Shown one piece after another: positions 7,031 through 14,051 of a stretch of DNA of 15,099 bases. Below the pieces are notes generated by a model. The model saw nothing but the letters and a program-made list of their open reading frames with translations. It did not search any database and was not told where the DNA came from. Each line of letters opens with the position of its first letter. The first letter of the stretch is position 1. The position numbers and the translations under genes were made by a program. Source of the stretch: Alphaproteobacteria bacterium (GTDB lineage: Bacteria; Pseudomonadota; Alphaproteobacteria; Micavibrionales; UBA2020); assembly GCA_029266795.1 (NCBI GenBank), contig JAQSWE010000108.1, positions 1 to 15,099 of the forward strand, given 5' to 3'.

Positions 7031-7049
7031 CCTTTTGTGTCACAAAAGG
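7031..7049. promoter_or_regulatory. Perfect 19-bp palindrome, operator candidate
   Basis: CCTTTTGTG, central T, CACAAAAGG: 9-bp perfect arms around a single base. The one-base centre and absence of a T-tract argue against a terminator and for a dimeric DNA-binding protein site. It lies between the ECF sigma gene (start 6851) and the 3' end of the oxygenase gene (7145), and shares the TGTCACA core with the repeats nearer the sigma gene. The remaining sequence 7050-7144 shows nothing clear. Confidence 0.45.
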
Positions 7050-7144
7050 ATGGGGGCTGCCGGAACTATAGTGGCGAGCTGAAAGCGGCCGCGAATCTGG
7101 CTGCCGCCTGATTCTCTTTATAAATCAAATAAATAAGATGATTC

Positions 7145-8218
7145 TTAGATTTTGCGGCTGCCGGCATAGGATTCGCGGGAATGGCCGTAACGGATGTTAT
7201 CGACCAGCAGGATATCGCCCTCGTTGTAGTAACGCCCCTCGCGGCTGGCGAGGAAGGCCTGCAGCAGGATCACTGTTTCCTCACGCGTCAGTTCCGCGCC
7301 GTCACCGATCAGGAAGCGGCGGTGGCCGTTATGCGCGCGCGGGCCGTCGAGCGCGACGCGCGGGAACAGCATGTAACGCTGTCCGTCACGCGCATCTGTC
7401 TTGAAGGCGGGAATGGTGATACGCGTCATCAACGTCGGCACGGATGATCCGTCCGCCGCCGTCACGGGTTCCTCCATCCAGAAACCTTCGTCGAACTGGT
7501 GGGTGGATTCGGCGCAAACTTTCATCGCCTCATCACGGTCGGCAGTGCCGAAGCGGTCCTGCCAGGAGCGGAAATAGTTTTTGGATTTCTCGGGATGGTT
7601 TTCATCGAGGAAGCCGGTTTCAATGGTGAAGCCATATTGCTCCATGCGGGCCAGCAGCGCGCGGCCGACCGCGAATTGCGCGATATAGCTTTCTGTCTTT
7701 TTCGCGCAATGCGCGAAAGTGCGACCGCCCTGCCCCGTGCCGTTTGTGCGGCTGCAGAAAAACAGCAGGCGTTCGGGCATGAAACGCTGGTAGAGGATTT
7801 CGTTATGCGGCAGCAGGAAAAGATGCTTCGGGTAATCATCCGTCTCGCGCATGCATTTGGAGATATATTTCAGGTTCGTGCGGCCCGATGTCAGCCCGCC
7901 CCATTTGAACTGCTCCTCCTCGCCAAATCCCAAGCCTTCCAGGATGTTCATCGGCACGTCGTTCTGTTCTGTGGCGCGGAGGCCGGTATTGATGACCTGC
8001 AGCGTGCCGAGCGTGGCGAAGCGCAATTTGATCGCCGCCATTTTCTCCGGCGTCAGCTCGCCTTCGGCATCGAAGACATTGACGGGCAGCTCTTCCGCCC
8101 ATTGCGCCGCGTTATCCGGCATGCGGTAACGCTCGTCTTCGGTCGCATTGGCGACCAGCGACATATCGAGCGCGGGTTCGGTATCGGCAAAGCGCAGGGC
8201 GGAATCGGGGGCGGTCAT
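7145..8218 (-). CDS. TauD/SyrP-like Fe(II)/2-oxoglutarate oxygenase (downstream paralogue)
   Basis: A 357-residue predicted non-heme iron oxygenase that would couple 2-oxoglutarate decarboxylation to oxidation of an unidentified small molecule. The metal triad is the HxE...H type of the SyrP/At3g21360-like subgroup: His138 and Glu140 (LLPHNEILYQRF) and distal His346 (VDNIRYGHSRESYAG). Arg355, nine residues after the distal His, is placed to bind 2-oxoglutarate. GGRTFAHCAKKTE is the usual segment after the first motif. The start is ATG 8218 with AAGGAT upstream. It follows its paralogue by only 18 nt, so the two form an operon. Compared with the paralogue, the protein stops right after Arg355-Lys-Ile and lacks about 10 C-terminal residues, which may matter for the last core strand. 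The substrate is unknown. Confidence 0.86.
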   Translation of the reverse strand: MTAPDSALRFADTEPALDMSLVANATEDERYRMPDNAAQWAEELPVNVFDAEGELTPEKMAAIKLRFATLGTLQVINTGLRATEQNDVPMNILEGLGFGEEEQFKWGGLTSGRTNLKYISKCMRETDDYPKHLFLLPHNEILYQRFMPERLLFFCSRTNGTGQGGRTFAHCAKKTESYIAQFAVGRALLARMEQYGFTIETGFLDENHPEKSKNYFRSWQDRFGTADRDEAMKVCAESTHQFDEGFWMEEPVTAADGSSVPTLMTRITIPAFKTDARDGQRYMLFPRVALDGPRAHNGHRRFLIGDGAELTREETVILLQAFLASREGRYYNEGDILLVDNIRYGHSRESYAGSRKI

Positions 8219-8236
8219 GGCTATAATCCTTTTTTT

Positions 8237-9208
8237 CTAAAGTTTTTTCAGTCCCGCCATGCCGATGAAAATATCGCGGGGGCCGGCGAAGGCCTCGCGC
8301 GAATGGGCGTGGCGGATATTGTCCATCAAAATCAAATCGCCCTGCGCCCAGCGGTATCCTTCGCGGGTCGCAAGATAAGCGCTTTTCAGGAGGTCCTTTT
8401 CGGCGTCCGACAACTCGAGGCCGTTGCCGAGCGGGTAGCGGCGGAATCCGTTGCGCAGCAGCGGGCCGTCCATCGCGATGCGCGGAAAGCGCATGTAATC
8501 CACGCCGTCCTTGTCGACGAAGCCCGGCAGCGTGATGCGTGTCATCAGAACGGGATAGCCCGCATCTTCCGCCCACCAGCAGCTGTCGTATTCGCGGCTG
8601 CGGCTTTGTGCGACATGCAGCGCGACGCCGCGATCGTCATGGCCGAAGCGTTCCTGCCAAGACTGGAAATAATTCTGCGCCTTTTGGGGGTGGTTGCGGT
8701 CGAGAAAGCCGACCTCGATCATCAGGCCATGGGTGCGGATTTTATCCAGCAGCGCGCGGCCCGCGCGCCCCGCCACCACAAGCGCGGATTCCAGTTTTTT
8801 CGCGGCATGGATAAAAGTGCGGCCGCCGGCGGCGGGCGGCGTTTCGCAGAAAAACAGGATGCGTTCGGGGAAGTCGCGCTGGTAATGGATTTCGCCGTTC
8901 GGCAGCAGGTACAGATGCGGCGGATAAAAATCGAGCTGGCGCAGGCCGGGCGCCGCCCATTTCGTTTGCCAGGCCGCAGCCGTGCGCCCGCCCGCCGAAA
9001 ACTGGTCGCCCGCGCCGAAGCCCAGCGCGGCCATCAGCGGCTGCAATGCCGCGCGGTCGGCAAGTCCCGTATTCGTGACATGCAGCGCGCCCGTGTCGTC
9101 GAACTGCCCGCGCAGCTGCAGCAGGCGCGACGGGGTCAGCGCGCCTTGCGCATCGAAGCGCGCGAGGCCTGTATCGGTCAGGGCTGGGTGGCGGCGGGCG
9201 GATTGCAT
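8237..9208 (-). CDS. TauD/SyrP-like oxygenase homologue with altered metal site (upstream paralogue)
   Basis: A 323-residue paralogue of the downstream gene with shared blocks throughout (YQRxxPERxLFFC, GGRTFxHxAKKxES, LMTRIT, DNIRxxHSREx(F/Y)AG). The distal His302, Glu105 and the 2-oxoglutarate Arg311 are kept. At the first metal ligand the motif reads LLPNGEIHYQR: Asn103 replaces the His found in the partner's LLPHNEILYQR. The codon is AAC in the sequence, so it is not a frame artefact. Iron binding may be weakened, or nearby His98 or His108 may compensate. The start is ATG 9208 with CAGGA 5-6 nt upstream. It is first in a two-gene operon, divergent from the MFS exporter. It may be a catalytically changed subunit or a partner of the second enzyme; the substrate is unknown. 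Confidence 0.84.
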   Translation of the reverse strand: MQSARRHPALTDTGLARFDAQGALTPSRLLQLRGQFDDTGALHVTNTGLADRAALQPLMAALGFGAGDQFSAGGRTAAAWQTKWAAPGLRQLDFYPPHLYLLPNGEIHYQRDFPERILFFCETPPAAGGRTFIHAAKKLESALVVAGRAGRALLDKIRTHGLMIEVGFLDRNHPQKAQNYFQSWQERFGHDDRGVALHVAQSRSREYDSCWWAEDAGYPVLMTRITLPGFVDKDGVDYMRFPRIAMDGPLLRNGFRRYPLGNGLELSDAEKDLLKSAYLATREGYRWAQGDLILMDNIRHAHSREAFAGPRDIFIGMAGLKKL

Positions 9209-9326
9209 GGGCGTCCTGTTTATTACATCGGAAGAGAATACAGATTTATGGCAAAACGCTAAATATTCCGCCCTGTTAAAAGTGAATCGGCGTATAAATG
9301 CGCGCTCCGGCCATTTTTACTGCTGG

Positions 9327-9358
9327 ATCAGGGGGATGAAAATTTATGCCCCGCTGAT
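9327..9358 (-). promoter_or_regulatory. Hairpin in the putative oxygenase operon leader
   Basis: ATCAGGGGG (9327-9335) pairs with CCCCGCTGAT (9349-9358), giving 9 pairs with one bulged base and a 13-nt AT-rich loop. In a transcript from the candidate promoter at 9383-9409 it would lie near the 5' end of a roughly 170-nt leader. No T-tract follows, so it is not a typical terminator. Confidence 0.3.
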
Positions 9359-9382
9359 TCGTTATTCTCCTATTGAGCATAA

Positions 9383-9409
9383 ATTATATATTTTCAGAGT
9401 ATAAGTCAA
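9383..9409 (-). promoter_or_regulatory. Candidate sigma70 promoter for the oxygenase operon
   Basis: On the minus strand TTGACT (9409-9404) precedes a perfect TATAAT (9388-9383). The spacer is 15 bp, shorter than the usual 17, so strength is uncertain. It would give a leader of about 170 nt before the ATG at 9208. Confidence 0.4.
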
Positions 9410-9522
9410 CCCGCCTGTCGCGATATGGCAGGAAAAACAATATGTTGCGATTAACGCATTATTTTAGTTGCGTTTTTGGGAAATATGTGAAACAATGATA
9501 AGGCTGATACAAGAGGCCAGAG

Positions 9523-10779
9523 ATGAACGAGACAGAAAAAGAAAAAAAGGCGCGCCCGATGTCCGAGACCACAAGACCCGAAGTTTCCTTCCGCGAATTT
9601 GCCGTGTTGATGGCGCTGCTGATGTCGATCGTCGCGATTTCGATCGACGCCATGCTGCCGGCGCTGGGCTATGTCGCCGATTATTTCCAGCTCGCCGACC
9701 GCAATCATGCGCAATACCTGATCGGCGGCATTTTTATCGGCATGGGCGTGGGGCAGCTGGTGGCGGGGCCTTTGTCCGACGCGCTGGGCCGCAAGAAAGT
9801 TTTGTACGGCGGCATCGTGCTGTATCTTGCGGGTTCTGTGCTGTGCTATGTCGCGCCGACGTTTGAAATGCTGATGGCGGGCCGCCTGATACAGGGGCTC
9901 GGCGTTGCCGGCCCTTATGTTTCAACTGTTTCCATCGTACGCGACAAATATGCAGGACGCGACATGGCGCGCGTGATGTCGATCGTGATGATGATCTTCA
10001 TCATGGTGCCGGCAATCGCTCCTGCCCTTGGCCAGCTGATCCTGACCTTCGGCCCGTGGCGCGCGATTTTCCTGATGTATATTTTCTACGCGATCCTGAT
10101 CGCGGGCTGGATTTACCTGCGCCTTGAGGAAACGCTGCCGAAGGAACGCCGCGTGCCCATGACCGCCGCGTCGTTTGCGCATGGCTTTCGCGAGGTGGTC
10201 GGCAACCGCGTGGCGTTTTGCTATACCATCTGCATGGGTATCTGTTTCGGCAGCTTCATGGGGTACCTGAATTCGTCGCAGCAGATTTTTCAGGATAAGT
10301 TTAATCAAGGCGCGATGTTCACCTTCTATTTCGGCTGCCTTGCGCTGTGCCTTGGCGCGGCGTCGATGGCGAATTCGAAAATCGTCGGCAAATACGGCAT
10401 GCGCCATATCTGCATCCGCGCCTTTATCGGCATCGTCGTGTCGTCGGCAATCTTTATGGCAGTTCACTTTAGCCTCGGCGATGTGACGCTGCCGATGTTC
10501 CTCGCCTATGCCGCGATACTGTTCTTTTGCTTCGGCCTTGTTTTCGGCAACCTGAATGCGCTGGCGATGGAGCCCATGGGGCATATCGCGGGCATGGCGT
10601 CGGCCATTATCGGCGCGACATCCTCGGCAATTTCCATGGTCTTGGGGACTTGGATCGGCCAGCTTTACGACGGGACGCTGATCCCGATGGCATCCGGCTT
10701 CCTGGTGCTCGGCGCGATTGCGCTTGCCATCATGCTCTATGCCGGCAGCCGGAAATTCGCGCCCGGCTACACGGCATAG
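9523..10779 (+). CDS. MFS exporter, Bcr/CflA-like drug:H+ antiporter family
   Basis: A 418-residue inner-membrane protein with about 12 hydrophobic segments, the usual length for DHA1-type antiporters. Signature features are an acidic residue in helix 1 (Asp42 in AISIDAMLPALG), motif A between helices 2 and 3 (GPLSDALGRKKV, residues 82-93) and a proline/glycine-rich motif-C-like helix 5 (VPAIAPALGQL). This pattern is typical of Bcr/CflA proteins that expel drugs or small metabolites using the proton gradient. The ATG at 9523 has AGAGG upstream; ATG 9559 (MSETTRP) with AAGG is an alternative start that removes a Lys-rich stretch. It is transcribed away from the two oxygenases, suggesting it may export their product, which is inference. 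It is convergent with the coiled-coil gene, with 15 bp between stops and no terminator visible. Confidence 0.92.
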   Translation: MNETEKEKKARPMSETTRPEVSFREFAVLMALLMSIVAISIDAMLPALGYVADYFQLADRNHAQYLIGGIFIGMGVGQLVAGPLSDALGRKKVLYGGIVLYLAGSVLCYVAPTFEMLMAGRLIQGLGVAGPYVSTVSIVRDKYAGRDMARVMSIVMMIFIMVPAIAPALGQLILTFGPWRAIFLMYIFYAILIAGWIYLRLEETLPKERRVPMTAASFAHGFREVVGNRVAFCYTICMGICFGSFMGYLNSSQQIFQDKFNQGAMFTFYFGCLALCLGAASMANSKIVGKYGMRHICIRAFIGIVVSSAIFMAVHFSLGDVTLPMFLAYAAILFFCFGLVFGNLNALAMEPMGHIAGMASAIIGATSSAISMVLGTWIGQLYDGTLIPMASGFLVLGAIALAIMLYAGSRKFAPGYTA

Positions 10780-10794
10780 AGTGACGTTATCCGT

Positions 10795-12369
10795 TTAGTT
10801 CAGCTGCAGGCCGAGGATCGAGCCGAGCACGCTGGACCAGATGCTATAGTCGTTGTTGTCATCGTCATAGCGGCCATACTGATAGCGGTTGTAATAACCG
10901 TCGCGATAGCCTTTCTGGAAGCCCTGGCGGAAGTAGTAGTTATACTCGCTCTGGCGGACATAGTAGCCTTGATAGCCCATATTCGCGTCCTGATAGGCAT
11001 AGGCATTCCAATAGTCATATTTCCAGCGGTCGAGACGGTCGGCACGACCGGAGCGGAAGCCTTCCGCATAGCCCTGGTTGACTGCCTGTTTCAGCAGGCG
11101 CGCGCCATAAACATTGGTCTGGTAGTAGCGGCCGTCGCGCTGATAGCGGTAGTTATTCGCCGTGTAGTAATACGGGTCGTTGTAATAGTTATACCGGTTA
11201 TTGTAGTTGCGGTATTGGTTCTGCTGCGCGCGCAGGCGGTTGAGGTAATCCTGCTGGCGGCGGTATTCGTTGATGCGGTTTTGCTGGCGCAGGTTTGCCA
11301 GCTGGCGGTCATAGGCCGCCTGTTGTGACGCCAGACGCTTGCGGTATTCGGCCTCGCGGCGGCGTTCTTCCTCGATGCGCTGGGTCTGCTGGTCGCGCGA
11401 GATGCGGGCTGCACGGTTTTGCGCCTGCTGCTCCAGACGGCGCTCTTCCGCGCGCTGGCGCTCGGCTTCGCGTTTTTCCGCATTGATTTTCGCCTGTGCC
11501 TGACGGTCGTTTGCCAATGCGCGGGCTTTTTCCTGCGCCTCGGCACGCTCGGCCGCGCGCAAGTCTTTCTGCTGCTGCTTCTCGGCTTCTTTCCCCTCAC
11601 GCTTGTCGTCGCGGGCTTGGTCACGCGATTCACGGCGCAGTGCAGCCTCCTGCTCGGCTTGTGCGGCGGCAGCGCGGTTTTTCTCGGCCTGTTCTGCCTG
11701 TGCAGCCGCGCGGGCTTTGCGTTCTTCTTCATTCGACGCTTTACGGTCGTTCTCGCGTGCCTCTTTCTCCGCGCGTTCCTGCGCCTGCTCGGCGTCGCGT
11801 TTTTGCTGCTGGGCCGCGCGCTCTGCCTTCGCTTCCTCGGCGTTGCGGCGGTTGGCTTCGGCCTGCGCGGCCTGTTCGGCGGCACGCTGCTGTTGTTTTG
11901 CAGCCTGCTCGCTCTCGCGCTGCGCGTCCTGCGCCTCGCGCTCCGCGCGGCGGGCATCGGCTTCCGCCTTATCCTGCTGCTGGCGGGCGGCGCGTTCGGA
12001 TTCACGCTGCGATGCCTGCTGTTCTCTCAAAGCATTCTGTTCGGCGGCGCGCTGCTGCGCTTCCTGCTGCTGGGCCGCGCGTTCCTGTTGCTGTTGTTGC
12101 TGCTGGGCTGCACGCTCTGCCGCCTGTTGTTGCTGTTGCGCCGCGCGTTCCTGCTGGCGCTGATCGCCCTGTTGCTGCGCCTGTCCCTGCTGTGCGGCGC
12201 GCTCCGCCTTGCGGTTGGCTTGTTCCTGCCGCTTTAGTTCCTGCTTGCTCAGCGGCGGTGCGGCGGCTTCGGCGGCGGCGGGATCGGCTGCCCCCTGCGC
12301 GAAGGCATAAGGGGATGCTGTCAGGAGGGAAACCAGCAGCGCGGAACTCAGGAGGGTGATTTTTTTCAT
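10795..12369 (-). CDS. Exported Gln/Ala/Glu/Arg-rich coiled-coil protein with Tyr-rich C-terminus
   Basis: A 524-residue protein from ATG 12369, chosen because MKKITLLSSALLVSLLTASP then YAFA|Q is a clean Sec signal peptide cut after residue 24, and AAGG lies upstream; in-frame sequence back to 12459 has no signal character. Residues about 40-388 are a long highly charged segment dominated by Q, A, E and R with poly-Q clusters and no Pro or Gly, predicted as one extended coiled coil. The last 136 residues change sharply to Tyr/Asn/Arg-rich sequence (YNNRYNYYNDPYYY), with two related motifs, NQGYAEGFRSGRADR and RQGFQKGYRDGYYNR, then an aliphatic end (SSVLGSILGLQLN). It probably acts in the periplasm or envelope; the function is unknown. 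The antisense strand carries long open frames, but these are by-products of the repeated codons. Confidence 0.85.
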   Translation of the reverse strand: MKKITLLSSALLVSLLTASPYAFAQGAADPAAAEAAAPPLSKQELKRQEQANRKAERAAQQGQAQQQGDQRQQERAAQQQQQAAERAAQQQQQQQERAAQQQEAQQRAAEQNALREQQASQRESERAARQQQDKAEADARRAEREAQDAQRESEQAAKQQQRAAEQAAQAEANRRNAEEAKAERAAQQQKRDAEQAQERAEKEARENDRKASNEEERKARAAAQAEQAEKNRAAAAQAEQEAALRRESRDQARDDKREGKEAEKQQQKDLRAAERAEAQEKARALANDRQAQAKINAEKREAERQRAEERRLEQQAQNRAARISRDQQTQRIEEERRREAEYRKRLASQQAAYDRQLANLRQQNRINEYRRQQDYLNRLRAQQNQYRNYNNRYNYYNDPYYYTANNYRYQRDGRYYQTNVYGARLLKQAVNQGYAEGFRSGRADRLDRWKYDYWNAYAYQDANMGYQGYYVRQSEYNYYFRQGFQKGYRDGYYNRYQYGRYDDDNNDYSIWSSVLGSILGLQLN

Positions 12370-12431
12370 ATTTAGGTCGCCTTTTGAAAAAATACGGACG
12401 CTTATATAACGTATGAAACCGCAAAACCCTT

Positions 12432-12461
12432 CCCTGAATTTAATTTGCAGTAAATTCAAGG
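12432..12461. promoter_or_regulatory. Inverted repeat between the coiled-coil gene and Ada-AlkA
   Basis: CCCTGAATTTA (12432-12442) and TAAATTCAAGG (12451-12461) are inverted copies with one mismatch and an 8-bp centre. It lies between the divergent starts at 12369 and 12543. On the minus strand a TATATAA-like -10 is near 12400. It could be an operator for either gene; no Ada-box was identified. Confidence 0.35.
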
Positions 12462-12542
12462 ATTAAGGCTGCCAATGACGCCAGTCTTCCCATGTCCGGA
12501 AATGGCTGGCGGCGCGGGCTCCCCGTACTATATCGTCTCCCC

Positions 12543-13991
12543 ATGGACGTGCCACAGAATTATTACAGCGCCTTCGCTGCCCGCGACGCCCGTTTCGACG
12601 GGGTGTTTTTCGCGGGCGTGACATCGACCGGCATCTATTGCCGCCCCGTCTGTACGGCCAAAACGCCGAAAGCCGCCAATTGCAAATTCTTCGCCAATGC
12701 CCAGAGTGCGGAGGCCGCCGGTTTCCGCCCCTGCCTGCGCTGCCGCCCCGAACTCGCCCCCGGTTACGCCCCCGTCGATGACGCGCCCCGCATCGCGCAG
12801 ATGATCGCAGCGCGGCTGGAGGAAGACATGAGCCTCGGCGATATCGCGGCGCAGTTCGACCTCAGCACCCGTCAGATCCGCCGCATCATCCGCGCGGAAA
12901 TGGGGGTGTCACCCATCGAACTCCTGCAGTCGCGCCGGTTGCTGCTCGCCAAGCAATTGCTGACCGACACAGCGCTGCCAGTGACGGAAATCGCCTATGC
13001 CAGCGGCTATCGCAGTTTGCGCCGCTTCAACGACGCGTTCTTGAAGCGTTACCGCATGCCGCCGTCGCGGCTGCGCAAACAGGTAAAAACGGACGGTATC
13101 GCGGCGGGGGATTCATCGACGCTGCTGCTGTCCTATCGCGCGCCCTATGACTGGGACGGGATCCTGGCTTTCCTCGGCGCGCGGGCGCTGAAGGGGGTGG
13201 AGGCGGTGGTGGCGGGGCAATACCTGCGCACGGTGCGCCTTGGCAAATACAAGGGGTGGGTGCGCGTGGGCCATGCGCCGGAGCGCAGCGCATTGACCGT
13301 GGAGTTTTCGCATGCGCTGCTGCCGGTACTGCCGGTATTGCTGGCGCGGCTGCGCAACCTGTTCGACCTTGGCGCGCGGCCCGATGTGATCGCCGCATAT
13401 TTCGCAAACGACAAAACCATCGGAAAAATGGTGAAGCGCAACCCCGGACAGCGCGTGCCGGGCGCGTTCGATGTGTTCGAACTGACCGTGCGGGCGATAC
13501 TGGGACAGCAGGTGAGCGTGAAGGCGGCAACCACGCTGGGCGGGCGGTTTATCGAGGGGTTTGGCGAAAAACTCAAAACGCCCTTCCCCGATCTCACCCA
13601 TCTCAGCCCCCTCCCCGGCGCGATTGCGAAACTGGAAGAGGGAGATATTGCGCGGCTGGGGATTAACGGCGCAAGGGCGCGGAGCATCCTTGCGCTGGCA
13701 TCCGGTTTTGCATCCGGCGCACTGGTGCTGGAACCGGGGGTGAATCCCGATGCCGCGATACAGCAACTGGATGACATTCCCGGCATCGGGCCGTGGACCG
13801 CACATTATATAGCCATGCGCGCGCTGCGCTGGCCGGACGCATTTCCAACCGGTGATATCGGCGTCATGAATAACCTTGGCGGCATGACGGCGAAAGACGC
13901 CGATAGGATGGCCGAAAAATGGCGGCCTTGGCGGAGCTATGCCGTACTGCATATCTGGCATAACCCCCAGATGCCAAAAGATAAAAAGTGA
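12543..13991 (+). CDS. alkA: Ada-AraC-AlkA fusion: methyl-sensing activator / 3-methyladenine DNA glycosylase
   Basis: A 482-residue alkylation-repair protein combining a sensor and an enzyme. Residues 1-75 form the Ada zinc domain with Cys33, Cys37, Cys64 and Cys67 (GIYCRPVC, PCLRCRPE), the same spacing as E. coli Ada Cys38-42-69-72. Cys33 would accept methyl groups from phosphotriesters. Residues 85-180 are an AraC-type double helix-turn-helix (LGDIAAQFDLSTRQIRRII, EIAYASGYRSLRRFNDAF). Residues about 195-475 are AlkA: the helix-hairpin-helix DDIPGIGPWTAHYIAMRAL and catalytic Asp438 in FPTGDIG. The Ogt domain of classical Ada is absent and exists separately at 5634. The start at 12543 matches family N-termini but has no Shine-Dalgarno; ATG 12492 adds 17 unfamiliar residues. 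It may autoactivate its own expression after alkylation damage. Confidence 0.92.
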   Translation: MDVPQNYYSAFAARDARFDGVFFAGVTSTGIYCRPVCTAKTPKAANCKFFANAQSAEAAGFRPCLRCRPELAPGYAPVDDAPRIAQMIAARLEEDMSLGDIAAQFDLSTRQIRRIIRAEMGVSPIELLQSRRLLLAKQLLTDTALPVTEIAYASGYRSLRRFNDAFLKRYRMPPSRLRKQVKTDGIAAGDSSTLLLSYRAPYDWDGILAFLGARALKGVEAVVAGQYLRTVRLGKYKGWVRVGHAPERSALTVEFSHALLPVLPVLLARLRNLFDLGARPDVIAAYFANDKTIGKMVKRNPGQRVPGAFDVFELTVRAILGQQVSVKAATTLGGRFIEGFGEKLKTPFPDLTHLSPLPGAIAKLEEGDIARLGINGARARSILALASGFASGALVLEPGVNPDAAIQQLDDIPGIGPWTAHYIAMRALRWPDAFPTGDIGVMNNLGGMTAKDADRMAEKWRPWRSYAVLHIWHNPQMPKDKK

Positions 13992-14005
13992 CGTGAAACC
14001 TGAAT

Positions 14006-14048
14006 CGCTCCTTGAGAGTTTGTTTGGAAACGAATTTCAAGGGAGGCG
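14006..14048 (+). promoter_or_regulatory. SD-sequestering leader hairpin, ROSE-like RNA thermometer candidate
   Basis: The leader folds back on itself over 43 nt. The 5' arm CGCTCCTTGA (14006-14015) pairs with TCAAGGGAGGCG (14037-14048), with single G bulges at 14043 and 14046. The inner part (14017-14024 with 14029-14036, two G-T wobbles, one bulge at 14016) closes on a 4-nt loop. About 19 pairs result, and the whole GGGAGG Shine-Dalgarno (14041-14046) lies in the stem, 3 nt before the ATG at 14052. The anti-SD strand contains TCGCT, matching the UYGCU signature of alphaproteobacterial ROSE elements. The thermosensor role is inference. Confidence 0.5.
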
Positions 14049-14051
14049 ACC

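Larger units (their letters stand above)
9209..9522. other. Divergent intergenic region between the oxygenase operon and the MFS gene
   Basis: 314 bp without a plausible gene and AT-rich in its middle. It contains a minus-strand promoter candidate (9383-9409) and a leader hairpin (9327-9358). On the plus side a weak pair, TTGCGT with AACAAT 17 bp later (about 9470-9500), could serve the MFS gene. No RNA gene or known riboswitch was recognised. Confidence 0.4.

Noticed and set aside
7031..7049. The 19-bp palindrome as a transcription terminator for the oxygenase operon
   Set aside because: It has a one-base centre, modest GC and no T-tract on either strand, so an operator is more likely.
7499..9262. 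A 587-codon open frame on the plus strand across both oxygenase genes
   Set aside because: It is antisense to two proteins with clear conserved motifs and has no recognisable domain. Its Arg/Ala/Gln-rich composition is what the reverse frame of GC-rich codons gives.
11419..12359. Overlapping long plus-strand frames with Leu/Ala/Arg/Cys-rich translations
   Set aside because: They are antisense to the Q/A/E/R-rich coiled-coil gene; the repeated CAG/GCG/GAG codons create stop-free complementary frames. The sense frame has a signal peptide and ribosome binding site.
13113..13961. A 282-codon minus-strand frame inside Ada-AlkA
   Set aside because: It is a shadow of a well-supported gene with catalytic motifs, and its translation has no family resemblance.
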